Shown one piece after another: positions 57,180 through 64,000 of a stretch of 64,000 nucleotides of DNA (positions are counted from its first letter, which is position 1; every line of letters starts with the position of its first letter). This DNA is from Arthrobacter sp. efr-133-TYG-118 (GTDB lineage: Bacteria > Actinomycetota > Actinomycetes > Actinomycetales > Micrococcaceae): assembly GCF_030209755.1 (NCBI RefSeq), contig NZ_JARVRH010000012.1, positions 248,001 to 312,000 of the forward strand, read 5' to 3'. The notes under the pieces are model-generated. The model ran no database searches and was not told where the DNA came from. It was given only the letters and a program-made list of their open reading frames with translations. The position numbers and the translations under genes were made by a program.

Positions 57180-57650
57180 TTACCGTAGGAGTTCCTCCAA
57201 GCGGTCCATCGACTCTTTGATGCCCGCATCCATGCCGCTGGCTACTGCCATGTCACGGGCCCCCACCGAGGGAAACACGGAGTGCTGCACCACACGTGTG
57301 CGGCCTCCGAGGTCCTCAAACCTGGTGGTATCCAAGGTGACTTGCCCCGGGGCGCCGTCGAATTCGAAGGTCTGGATGATCCGCAATGGCTCCTGGACCT
57401 CGTGGAAGACACCCCGGAAACCGAACTCGTTGCCCTGGCCGTCCAGATGTGTGTAGCGGTAGCTGCCCCCCGTGCGCGCGTCGTAGGACTCGAGGCGCAT
57501 TTCCAGTCGACGCGGACCCAACCATTTGACGACGAGTTCGGGATCCGTGAAAGCCTGGAACACGCGCTCCGGCGCCGCATCGAAGTCGCGGCTCGTGTCG
57601 ATGAACGGCGTGCCCGCCGCGACGTCAATGGTTGTTGTGTTGGTGCTCAT
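57180..57650 (-). CDS. SRPBCC (AHSA1-like) protein
   Basis: 156 residues of the START/SRPBCC helix-grip fold with FDAAPERVFQAFTDPELVVKWLGPRR, typical of the AHSA1 subfamily. Binds a hydrophobic ligand; no catalytic role is established. Overlaps the ArsR-type regulator gene by 26 nt and is transcribed with it. This regulator/SRPBCC pairing is widespread. Confidence 0.92.
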   Translation of the reverse strand: MSTNTTTIDVAAGTPFIDTSRDFDAAPERVFQAFTDPELVVKWLGPRRLEMRLESYDARTGGSYRYTHLDGQGNEFGFRGVFHEVQEPLRIIQTFEFDGAPGQVTLDTTRFEDLGGRTRVVQHSVFPSVGARDMAVASGMDAGIKESMDRLEELLR

Positions 57651-58029
57651 TGTTCTTCTCCTTTTCCGGATTGTCCTTGTGGGTTGTGCTGGCCAATAGT
57701 TCGTCCAGACGGGCGAAACGTTCCTCGGCCTGAAGCCGGTAGTTCTCGATCCACTCGGCCAAGGGACCCAGCGCTGTGGTGTTCAAGTGGCAGGGACGGC
57801 GCTGCGCTTCCCGGCTCCTCGTGATGAGCCCTGCACCCTCGAGCACTTGAAGGTGCTTGGAGATGGCTTGGAGGGTGACGGTGAAGGGCTGGGCGATCTC
57901 ATTGACGGTGGCATCGCCCAAGGCCAACCGCGCCAGTATCTTGCGGCGGACAGGATCAGCGAGGGCCATGAACGCCCTGTTGAGCTGGTCTTCCGGATCC
58001 AGCACCGTTATATCAATCGTGTCCGGCAT
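57625..58029 (-). CDS. ArsR-family transcriptional regulator
   Basis: 134 residues. Winged helix with LADPVRRKILARLALGDATVNEIAQPFTVTLQAISKHLQVLEGAGLI (about 25-72). Lacks the metal-binding ELCVCDL motif, so it is of the non-metal SdpR-like subgroup that pairs with SRPBCC genes. An imperfect palindrome upstream (58103-58125) is the likely operator. Confidence 0.92.
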   Translation of the reverse strand: MPDTIDITVLDPEDQLNRAFMALADPVRRKILARLALGDATVNEIAQPFTVTLQAISKHLQVLEGAGLITRSREAQRRPCHLNTTALGPLAEWIENYRLQAEERFARLDELLASTTHKDNPEKEKNNEHQHNNH

Positions 58030-58102
58030 GCGTCTCCCCTGCCCGGCTCCAGACTCAAGGGTTGCGGCCTTCCGGGTCCTCCGCAGTACTCAAGCAAATG
58101 GT

Positions 58103-58125
58103 TTATCAACTAATTCATTGAATAA
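58103..58125. promoter_or_regulatory. Candidate ArsR operator
   Basis: TTATCAA (58103-58109) and TTGAATAA (58118-58125) form an imperfect inverted repeat about 75 bp upstream of the ArsR gene start. Confidence 0.35.
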
Positions 58126-58186
58126 GCCCAGCCTAGAACTACGCGCTGAGTCCGTCAACACCCCGCAGATATGTTTTCCACAGGTG

Positions 58187-58523
58187 TTATCCACAATGTG
58201 CGTAACTTACAAGGGTGTAGTTCGATGTCGAATGGACTCTCAGGGGCGGGATGGCAGGGGCTGCGCTTTACTCTGGGGATTAACGTCCACATCTGTGGAT
58301 AACTTTTGCCCACACGCCTGTGGGTATGTGGATAAGAAGTGGATTATTCCGGGTCGTGTGGACAACCTCAAGGGTGGCAGCCGCGAGAGCGCGGTATCAA
58401 CAGAGTTATCAACATTGTTAATAACTCACATTGCTGTAGTTCGGTGTCCTTCCCTCCCTTTGAGGCCCGCCGTTCTGGGAGTTTTCCACTTTGTGGGCAC
58501 AGTTTTTCCCCAACTGTGGATAA
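58187..58523. other. DnaA-box cluster distal to oriC
   Basis: Within 337 bp: TTATCCACA (58187-58195), TGTGGATAA at 58294-58302, 58327-58335 and 58515-58523, plus TGTGGACAA (58357-58365) and TTATCAACA (58406-58414). Four perfect consensus boxes in both orientations, as many as in oriC itself. The whole interval 58030-58585 has no ORF with coding character; it separates the ArsR and xylulokinase genes, which point away from and toward it respectively. Confidence 0.75.
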
Positions 58524-58585
58524 CTTGTGGGTAGCTGCCTGTTGTTAAGTGTGTAACTACTGCGTCGACGGCCAGGAGGGCCTCG

Positions 58586-59989
58586 CTACGTAAGTTCAGC
58601 GCCATAGAGCACTGCAGCCGTGTTTCGGTGCCGCTCGCGTACTTCCATAGTCCATTCCGGGCGTTCGGCGGGATCGACAGCTTGCCGATTGGGAGGCGGC
58701 CAATCCGGCAGTTCGCCGGTCAAGGCCCATGCTGCTTGGCGGGCGGCTCCCAGTGCGGCATATTCCCGGGATTCCGGCCATGCTACGGTGCGTCCCGTGA
58801 GGTCGGCTACGGCTTGGCGAAGAGCCGCAGACCGCGATCCGCCGCCCACCAGAGTGACCCTTTCAATCTCAAGGCCGGCCCGGGATAAATCATCGATGGC
58901 ATCAGCGATCGCGCAGGCCAAGCCGAGTATGGCGGCGCGGGCGAGGTTTTGGGGCGTCATCGAGAACCTCGTGAGACCGATCAGTGCTCCTTGGGACGCT
59001 GGCAATAGCGGGGTACGTTCCCCGTCCAGGTATGGGAGGAAGCAGAGCCCTTGGGCATCAGGCGGCCCTAGGGACGCAAGTTCGTCGAGTTCGTCGAGGC
59101 TGAGGCCCAGCATGTGGGCCGCTGAGTTGAGAATTCTGGCGCCGTTGAGAGTGGCAACTATAGGTAGCTGGGCCCCTGCCGCGTCCGCCATGTCCGCAAC
59201 ATGGCCCGTCGCGTCAACCACGTGCAATGTATCGACCATGGACACCGTCATGCTAGTCCCGATTGACACGACGGCTTCACCGTGGGCGGTGCCAAGGCCA
59301 AGGGCAGCAGCGGCGTTGTCCCCGCACCCAGCCCCTACCACCACACCCCCGGAGGTAACGCCCGCACGTTCGCCCGGTCCCAAGACCCGGGGCACCAATA
59401 GCTGACGGCCGAAGGCAGCTTCCAAGATATCCGTCCTATATCCAGCTCCTGTCGAAGCCCAATACCCCGTTCCGGATGCGTCGGAGCGGTCTGTGGTTGG
59501 ATCTCCCTGCGCGCCAAGAAGCCGCCAGGTCAACCAATCGTGCGGGATAACCACGCGCTGTACTCGCTCCGCGATCTCCGGGGCAGTCCGAGCGAGCCAA
59601 CGGAGTTTCGATACGGGATGCGCAGCTGTAGGGATCATCCCCAGTTCCCTGGCCCACCAGTCCGGGCCGAACTCGTGGCGGAGCTCAAGGGCTGACGGGG
59701 TTGCACGCTGGTCGTTCCACAGGATTGCTTCTCTGACAGGCTCTTCGTTCGCTCCAAGGAAGATGGTGGAATGTTGCTGTGCGCTGATCGAAACGGCTTT
59801 GACTCCACTTAGCGCGGTGGCCCCGACGCCGGTGAAGGCATCCCACCAATGTCGGGGATCGACGGCGGTGCCGTCGGGGTGTGGGAGCGCGGTGGAAGTC
59901 CGGATCTCGCCCGTTGCCGCATCCACTGTGATGTATTTGCAGCTTTGCGTCGACGAGTCAACGCCGGCGACGAGGACTGGGCGCGGCAT
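58586..59989 (-). CDS. xylB: FGGY-family carbohydrate kinase, xylulokinase-like
   Basis: 467 residues. FGGY N-lobe with VAGVDSSTQSCK (phosphate loop, about 7-18), AILWNDQRATP, and the C-lobe with VSIGTSMTVS and VTLVGGGSRSAALRQAVADLTG. Phosphorylates a pentulose, most likely D-xylulose; ribulose or an alditol product is possible. Encoded beside a SorC regulator and a sugar ABC importer, one nucleotide after the regulator gene's end in the transcription direction. The regulator gene lies upstream and shares the transcript. Confidence 0.88.
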   Translation of the reverse strand: MPRPVLVAGVDSSTQSCKYITVDAATGEIRTSTALPHPDGTAVDPRHWWDAFTGVGATALSGVKAVSISAQQHSTIFLGANEEPVREAILWNDQRATPSALELRHEFGPDWWARELGMIPTAAHPVSKLRWLARTAPEIAERVQRVVIPHDWLTWRLLGAQGDPTTDRSDASGTGYWASTGAGYRTDILEAAFGRQLLVPRVLGPGERAGVTSGGVVVGAGCGDNAAAALGLGTAHGEAVVSIGTSMTVSMVDTLHVVDATGHVADMADAAGAQLPIVATLNGARILNSAAHMLGLSLDELDELASLGPPDAQGLCFLPYLDGERTPLLPASQGALIGLTRFSMTPQNLARAAILGLACAIADAIDDLSRAGLEIERVTLVGGGSRSAALRQAVADLTGRTVAWPESREYAALGAARQAAWALTGELPDWPPPNRQAVDPAERPEWTMEVRERHRNTAAVLYGAELT

Positions 59990-59990
59990 C

Positions 59991-60932
59991 CTAGCCTCCG
60001 AGTAGTCTTTCGGCCGTTGCTGCGTCGGTGACGAGGCCTTTGAGAATCCCTGAAGCCAACACCGCCCGGATCGCCCGGGTTTTTGTGGGGCCCCCAGCCA
60101 CCGCTATGACGGTGGGAATGGCCCGCCATTGTGCTTCGGAGATCGCGATGCAGCGGTCGTCGATGTCGTGGATGACCGAACCCGTGTCCGTGACAAGGGT
60201 CGCTCCGAACTCGGCCACAACCCCCCGTTCAAGGAGTTTCTCGCGGTCGGCCGGGTCCAATGCACGGTTCTTGACCATCTGCGAGTTTTCCGGCTTCCAC
60301 GAGCCGACTGACCCCACAGCAACCGTGACCTTGCTGAACTGCTCAAATGTTTGCCGGGTATCGGGCTGCCGCCGGATGCCGACGGCAGCCTGTGCATCGC
60401 TCACGACAAGAGGCGAGTAAATAGTCCAGGGCCGGACGCCCGCAATGGCACTCACGCGCCGCATGATCTCAAGACCGGTCTCCTGGATGGGACCGGCGAC
60501 TCCTGCCAACTGGACGACGCCGCACTTCGGAAGCTCGTTCAGGGACCGCGCCATGGCATTGAGCGTGCGGCCGGATGTCAGTCCAAGTACGTCCTCGTCT
60601 GTCAGGAGTTCGCGCAAGAGATCCCCGGCCGTGGACCCCAGCTTGGCTTGGATGACCTCATCGGCGTCTGACGGGACATCCACCACCACGGCGTGTTCGA
60701 GACCAAAGCGTTCCCGGAGCTGGACGGAAAGATCGAGCCTCACACCCGAGGGGCTCGCGATGTGGATCTTGACGATACCTGAACTTACGGCCTCGTCGAG
60801 CAGGCGGCCTACTTTGAAACGGCTGAGGCCGGTCTCGTTGGCAATCTCGATCCTGGTCTTGTTCTGCAGGTAGTGCTGGGTCGCGATGTGGGCGATCTGA
60901 ACTTGCTTGCCCGGTCCTGGCGCCTGTGCCAT
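59991..60932 (-). CDS. SorC-family sugar-binding transcriptional regulator
   Basis: 313 residues. N-terminal helix-turn-helix (about 18-50, KTRIEIANETGLSRFKVGRLLDEA) and a SorC/LsrR effector domain with VAVGSVG and GVVAEFGATLVTDTG. The effector is usually a phosphorylated sugar made by the adjacent kinase. Divergent from the ABC importer with TGCTC/GAGCA palindromes between; it probably regulates both directions. Confidence 0.93.
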   Translation of the reverse strand: MAQAPGPGKQVQIAHIATQHYLQNKTRIEIANETGLSRFKVGRLLDEAVSSGIVKIHIASPSGVRLDLSVQLRERFGLEHAVVVDVPSDADEVIQAKLGSTAGDLLRELLTDEDVLGLTSGRTLNAMARSLNELPKCGVVQLAGVAGPIQETGLEIMRRVSAIAGVRPWTIYSPLVVSDAQAAVGIRRQPDTRQTFEQFSKVTVAVGSVGSWKPENSQMVKNRALDPADREKLLERGVVAEFGATLVTDTGSVIHDIDDRCIAISEAQWRAIPTVIAVAGGPTKTRAIRAVLASGILKGLVTDAATAERLLGG

Positions 60933-60953
60933 GAAACACCTCCGCTAGTCATT

Positions 60954-61054
60954 TGAGCACACTTTCAAGGCGATGGTCAGGTGCTCTCATGAGCAAAATT
61001 CTAGCACTTATGCATGCTTTGCTCATATGAGCACTACTAATTTACATCTGAGCA
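60954..61054. promoter_or_regulatory. Candidate SorC operators
   Basis: TGCTC-TCAT-GAGCA (60982-60995) and the perfect palindrome TGCTCATATGAGCA (61020-61033), 38 bp apart, plus single half-sites TGAGCA at 60954-60959 and 61049-61054. The array fills the divergent promoter region and fits the tetrameric mode of SorC proteins. Confidence 0.7.
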
Positions 61055-61127
61055 ACAGACTCGTATAGTCGATATCGGCCACCCTCCACGTGGCAAATGA
61101 GACGACAAGCAAAGGAGCTCGATAAAG

Positions 61128-62687
61128 GTGTCGACCGTCCGCTCCGACGACAGCAACCCAGTCGTCCCGATGCTCGAGTGTTCGGGCATCACCATGTCCT
61201 TCGGGGGTGTCCCCGTGCTCAGGGGAATCACATTCACCCTTGAACCCGGGACCGTCACAGCCCTTGCGGGCGAGAATGGTGCCGGCAAGTCCACGCTTAT
61301 GAAGATCGCCTCGGGTCAATGCCGGCCCGACGGCGGAGAGGTGAAGGTCCGCGGGCAGCACCTGCCCAGTGGGAACACGCAGGCGGCCTACTCCTTGGGG
61401 GTGGCCATTGTCCCCCAAGAGCTCGCTTCCATCCCGGAGCTGATGGTCTACGAAAACCTCTTCGTCGGCCGCGAGCTGAGGAGCAGCTTCGGCATGCTCG
61501 ACCGCCGGGCGATGATCAAGGCCGCTGGCGGATACCTGGCGGACTTCGGCCTTGATACCGACCCGAGGACCCGCATGGGAGCCCTGCCCGTAGGAGTACG
61601 TCAGATCATTGAGATCATCAAGGCTACGAACCGCGGAGCCCGGGTCCTCCTGCTTGATGAACCGACGAGTGCAATCGCCGAACGCGAAGTCGCTCGATTA
61701 GCCCGGATCGTACGCACCTTGCGGGACCAAGGCGTTGCGGTCCTCTTTACCACCCACAAAATGGAAGAGATCCGGGCCATGGCGGACCGGGTAGTAGTGC
61801 TGCGCGACGGAAAGCTCGTGAGCGATACGCCTCTGTCCGACATCACCGACGACGGCATAGTCACCGCCATGATCGGCCGGGAACTTGATCAGCTCTTTCC
61901 TGAGCGCACCGAGTCAGGCTCCGATATCACCCTGGAGGTTGACAACGTCGTTATCGCCCACGGTTCCGAACCGATCAGCTTCTCCGTGAAGCGGGGTGAG
62001 ATCCTGGGCCTCGCCGGCTTGGTGGGGGCGGGACGCACCGAGCTGATCGAGTGCATCTACGGCATCCGCAAGCCCGTCTCCGGAACGGTGCGGGTCTCCG
62101 GTGCGCCGTTGAGGCCTGGTTCGCCGCTCAACTCGATAGCTCGCAAGCTCGCGATCGTCCCGGAAGACCGCAAGGGTGCGGGGGCGGTGTTGTCCTTGAG
62201 CGTCTTGGACAATGCGACCCTGCCGCGGATCGCCGCCTTTTCGAGATTCGGGATCCTCCGCAGCCGCAAGCGTCGCGAGGCCGTTGGGGCCATCATGAAG
62301 TCGATGCGCTTGAAGAGCAACGGGCTTGACCAGAAGCTGGAGAACCTCTCAGGCGGAAACCAGCAGAAGGTCGTTTTCGGGCGTTGGCTCACCGGACAAG
62401 TAGACGCTTTGCTGCTCGACGAGCCTACCCGCGGGGTCGATGTCGGCGCGCGCAGCGAAATCTACCGCATCATCACCGGGCTCTCCTCCGCCGGCATGGC
62501 CGTCGTCATGGCATCCAGCGATATGCCCGAGATTCTCAGTCTCTCCCATCGCGTGTTTGTCATGCGCGATCTCGGTGTCGTCGGCGAACTCGATCGCGCC
62601 CAGCTTGACTGCCCGAACGTGCAGGACACCATTTTCCGACTCGCCTCCGGCCAGAGCGCCGCTCCTGTGAAAGACACCACCCCATGA
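61128..62687 (+). CDS. Sugar ABC importer ATP-binding protein (RbsA/XylG type)
   Basis: 519 residues with two fused ABC domains, as in the CUT2 family. First Walker A GENGAGKS (about 45-52) with VPQELASIPELMVYENLFVG and Walker B LLLDEPTSAIAE; the second half has degenerate Walker A GLVGAGRTE, the usual CUT2 feature, and LSGGNQQKVVFGRWL with LLLDEPTRGVDVGA. Starts GTG with AAAGGAG upstream; overlaps the permease gene by 4 nt. Likely pentose or related polyol substrate, from the kinase context. Confidence 0.94.
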   Translation: MSTVRSDDSNPVVPMLECSGITMSFGGVPVLRGITFTLEPGTVTALAGENGAGKSTLMKIASGQCRPDGGEVKVRGQHLPSGNTQAAYSLGVAIVPQELASIPELMVYENLFVGRELRSSFGMLDRRAMIKAAGGYLADFGLDTDPRTRMGALPVGVRQIIEIIKATNRGARVLLLDEPTSAIAEREVARLARIVRTLRDQGVAVLFTTHKMEEIRAMADRVVVLRDGKLVSDTPLSDITDDGIVTAMIGRELDQLFPERTESGSDITLEVDNVVIAHGSEPISFSVKRGEILGLAGLVGAGRTELIECIYGIRKPVSGTVRVSGAPLRPGSPLNSIARKLAIVPEDRKGAGAVLSLSVLDNATLPRIAAFSRFGILRSRKRREAVGAIMKSMRLKSNGLDQKLENLSGGNQQKVVFGRWLTGQVDALLLDEPTRGVDVGARSEIYRIITGLSSAGMAVVMASSDMPEILSLSHRVFVMRDLGVVGELDRAQLDCPNVQDTIFRLASGQSAAPVKDTTP

Positions 62688-63676
62688 ACACCACCATCGA
62701 TGCCCTCCCCGCACAGCAACGCCGAGACTGGAAGGAACTCGCCAGCGGATTCCTCGTCCGCCACATCATGGTGGTGGTGATGCTGCTCATTGTCGCGTTC
62801 TTCGCGTACCGCAGCGCACGGTTCGCCACCCCCGACAACCTCACCAACATCCTCATCGCGGCAGCACCGTTTGCGCTCATTGCGCTTGGACAAACGCTCG
62901 TGATCCTCACCGGCGGAATCGACCTTTCCGTCGGCAGCGTCATGGCGGCCAGTGCCATGGCCGCCGCCTGGACGGCGAAGAACGCGGGCGACAATCTGAT
63001 GCTTCCCCTTCTGGCGGCATTGGTCACAGGCTTACTCGCGGGCGCCATCAACGGTTTGATCGTCAGCAAGTTCGAGGTCCCACCCTTCATCACCACCCTG
63101 GGAATGCTGACGCTGGCCTCCGGAATCGCCTATGTCATTGGCAACGGTGCACCGATCAACGGACTGCCCACCAGCTTCGGCTCTTTCGCCAACACCCAGA
63201 TTCTGGGGCTGACCCTTCCGGTGGTCCTCATGATCATCGCCATCCTGGTCTTGGCTTTCGTCATGAAGCGAACAAACTACGGCCTGCGCGTCTACGCGAT
63301 TGGCGGCAACAGGCTTGCTGCGGAGATCGCGGGCGTCCGTTCGCGCGGCATCCTGTTCAGCGTCTACGCCATCAGCGGTGTGCTTGCCGGCCTTTCCGGC
63401 CTCATGCTCGCCTCCCGTGTCATTACCGGTGCCCCCAACCTCGGCCAAGGCTACGAACTCGACGCCATCGCAGCGGTGGTCATCGGAGGCGCGAGCCTCA
63501 TGGGCGGCAGGGGCACGGTGTGGGGCACCGCCGTCGGCCTCCTGCTGATCCAGACCATCAACAACGGACTCGACCTCCTCCTCGTCCCCGCCTACTGGCA
63601 GAACGTCATCAAGGGCGTGATCATCGTCGCCGCCGTCGGTGTCGATGTCTGGGCTGCCCGCCGCGGCCGCCGCTGA
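62684..63676 (+). CDS. Sugar ABC importer permease (RbsC type)
   Basis: 330 residues with eight to ten helices of the BPD_transp_2 family. [26 protein letters not shown] and the EAA-like [19 protein letters not shown] are CUT2 permease hallmarks. Coupled to the ATPase gene by ATGA. Confidence 0.94.
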   Translation: MNTTIDALPAQQRRDWKELASGFLVRHIMVVVMLLIVAFFAYRSARFATPDNLTNILIAAAPFALIALGQTLVILTGGIDLSVGSVMAASAMAAAWTAKNAGDNLMLPLLAALVTGLLAGAINGLIVSKFEVPPFITTLGMLTLASGIAYVIGNGAPINGLPTSFGSFANTQILGLTLPVVLMIIAILVLAFVMKRTNYGLRVYAIGGNRLAAEIAGVRSRGILFSVYAISGVLAGLSGLMLASRVITGAPNLGQGYELDAIAAVVIGGASLMGGRGTVWGTAVGLLLIQTINNGLDLLLVPAYWQNVIKGVIIVAAVGVDVWAARRGRR

Positions 63677-63722
63677 TCGTCCATCCTCAACAAATCCCAC
63701 CCCAACCAATCAAAGGAAGACC

Positions 63723-64000
63723 ATGAACCAGGCGTCCTCAACGACGAAGAAGCTGCTCACTGGCACGGCGATTGCCGCCGTCGCCGCGCTTGGCCTGACC
63801 GCCTGCGGCGCGGGCGACCCGAGCGCCGGCAACGACAACATCACTATCGGAGTGACGGTCTATGACATGTCCTCGTTCATCACCCAAGGCAAGGAAGGCA
63901 TGGAGGCCTATGCCAAGGCGAACCACATCAACCTGCAGTGGAACTCGGCAGGCGGAGATGTCTCCACCCAGGCCAACCAGATGCAGCAGTACGTCAACAG
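63723..64000 (+). CDS. Sugar-binding lipoprotein of the importer, 3' end outside window
   Basis: ATG at 63723 after AAAGGAAGACC; open to the window end (92 codons seen). Signal peptide with lipobox LTAC (Cys at residue 26), then a short linker and the start of a periplasmic-binding-protein fold, [14 protein letters not shown] and [10 protein letters not shown], as in RbsB/XylF proteins. Completes the CUT2 importer begun at 61128. Confidence 0.93.
   Translation, partial: MNQASSTTKKLLTGTAIAAVAALGLTACGAGDPSAGNDNITIGVTVYDMSSFITQGKEGMEAYAKANHINLQWNSAGGDVSTQANQMQQYVN

Overview
This window is a piece of actinobacterial chromosome around the replication origin. The gene order rpmH-dnaA-dnaN-gnd-recF-dciA-gyrB-gyrA-DUF3566-tRNA-Ile-DLW-39-tRNA-Ala on one side, and rnpA-yidD-yidC-jag-rsmG-parA-parB and trxA-trxB-murJ-cca on the other, together with GC-rich codon use, frequent GTG starts, a SigR/SigH-type promoter and leaderless starts, points to a Micrococcaceae member, most likely Arthrobacter or a close relative. 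The genus is inferred from gene order and protein character, not from a search.

Layout. 1-2.2 kb: end of a MacB-type ABC exporter. 2.3-8.7 kb: MFS carrier with a DeoR regulator, an ABC-F protein, a TetR/FAD-monooxygenase pair and a small DUF4190-like membrane protein. 8.8-15.9 kb: lipoprotein class B PBP, LiaRS-like two-component system divergent from an FtsX-type ABC exporter, HxlR regulator divergent from an NAD(P)-binding reductase. 16.1-19.1 kb: phytoene-desaturase-like oxidoreductase and a GT87-type mannosyltransferase. 19.1-19.95 kb: almost empty, but with two tiny ORFs that have near-perfect Shine-Dalgarno sequences. 19.95-28.3 kb: histidine phosphatase, cca, Nudix, murJ, a separate pseudokinase protein, trxB-trxA. 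28.35-34.25 kb: about 5.9 kb with no credible gene, carrying nine parS sites and two DnaA-box modules. 34.25-39.85 kb: parB to rpmH, all on the minus strand. 39.85-42.25 kb: dnaA with DnaA-box-rich flanks (oriC). 42.25-52.6 kb: replication operon, gyrase, two tRNAs. 52.6-58.0 kb: EamA transporter, GT2, amphipathic repeat protein, cyclophilin, rhomboid protease, SRPBCC/ArsR pair. 58.1-58.6 kb: a second dense DnaA-box cluster about 16 kb from oriC. 58.6-64 kb: carbohydrate locus with FGGY kinase, SorC regulator and an RbsABC-type importer whose binding protein runs off the window.

How it works together. The core is the replication/segregation machine: DnaA and its boxes at oriC, ParA/ParB and ten parS sites just left of oriC (one inside parA), gyrase and recF to the right, and the YidC/YidD/RNase P/L34 cluster. 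Flanking it are locally regulated accessory units whose operators can be read: palindromes upstream of the TetR, DeoR, HxlR, ArsR and SorC genes. The most unusual material is non-coding: the long gene-free parS field, the DnaA-box modules inside it, the distal DnaA-box cluster, and two families of intergenic repeats.
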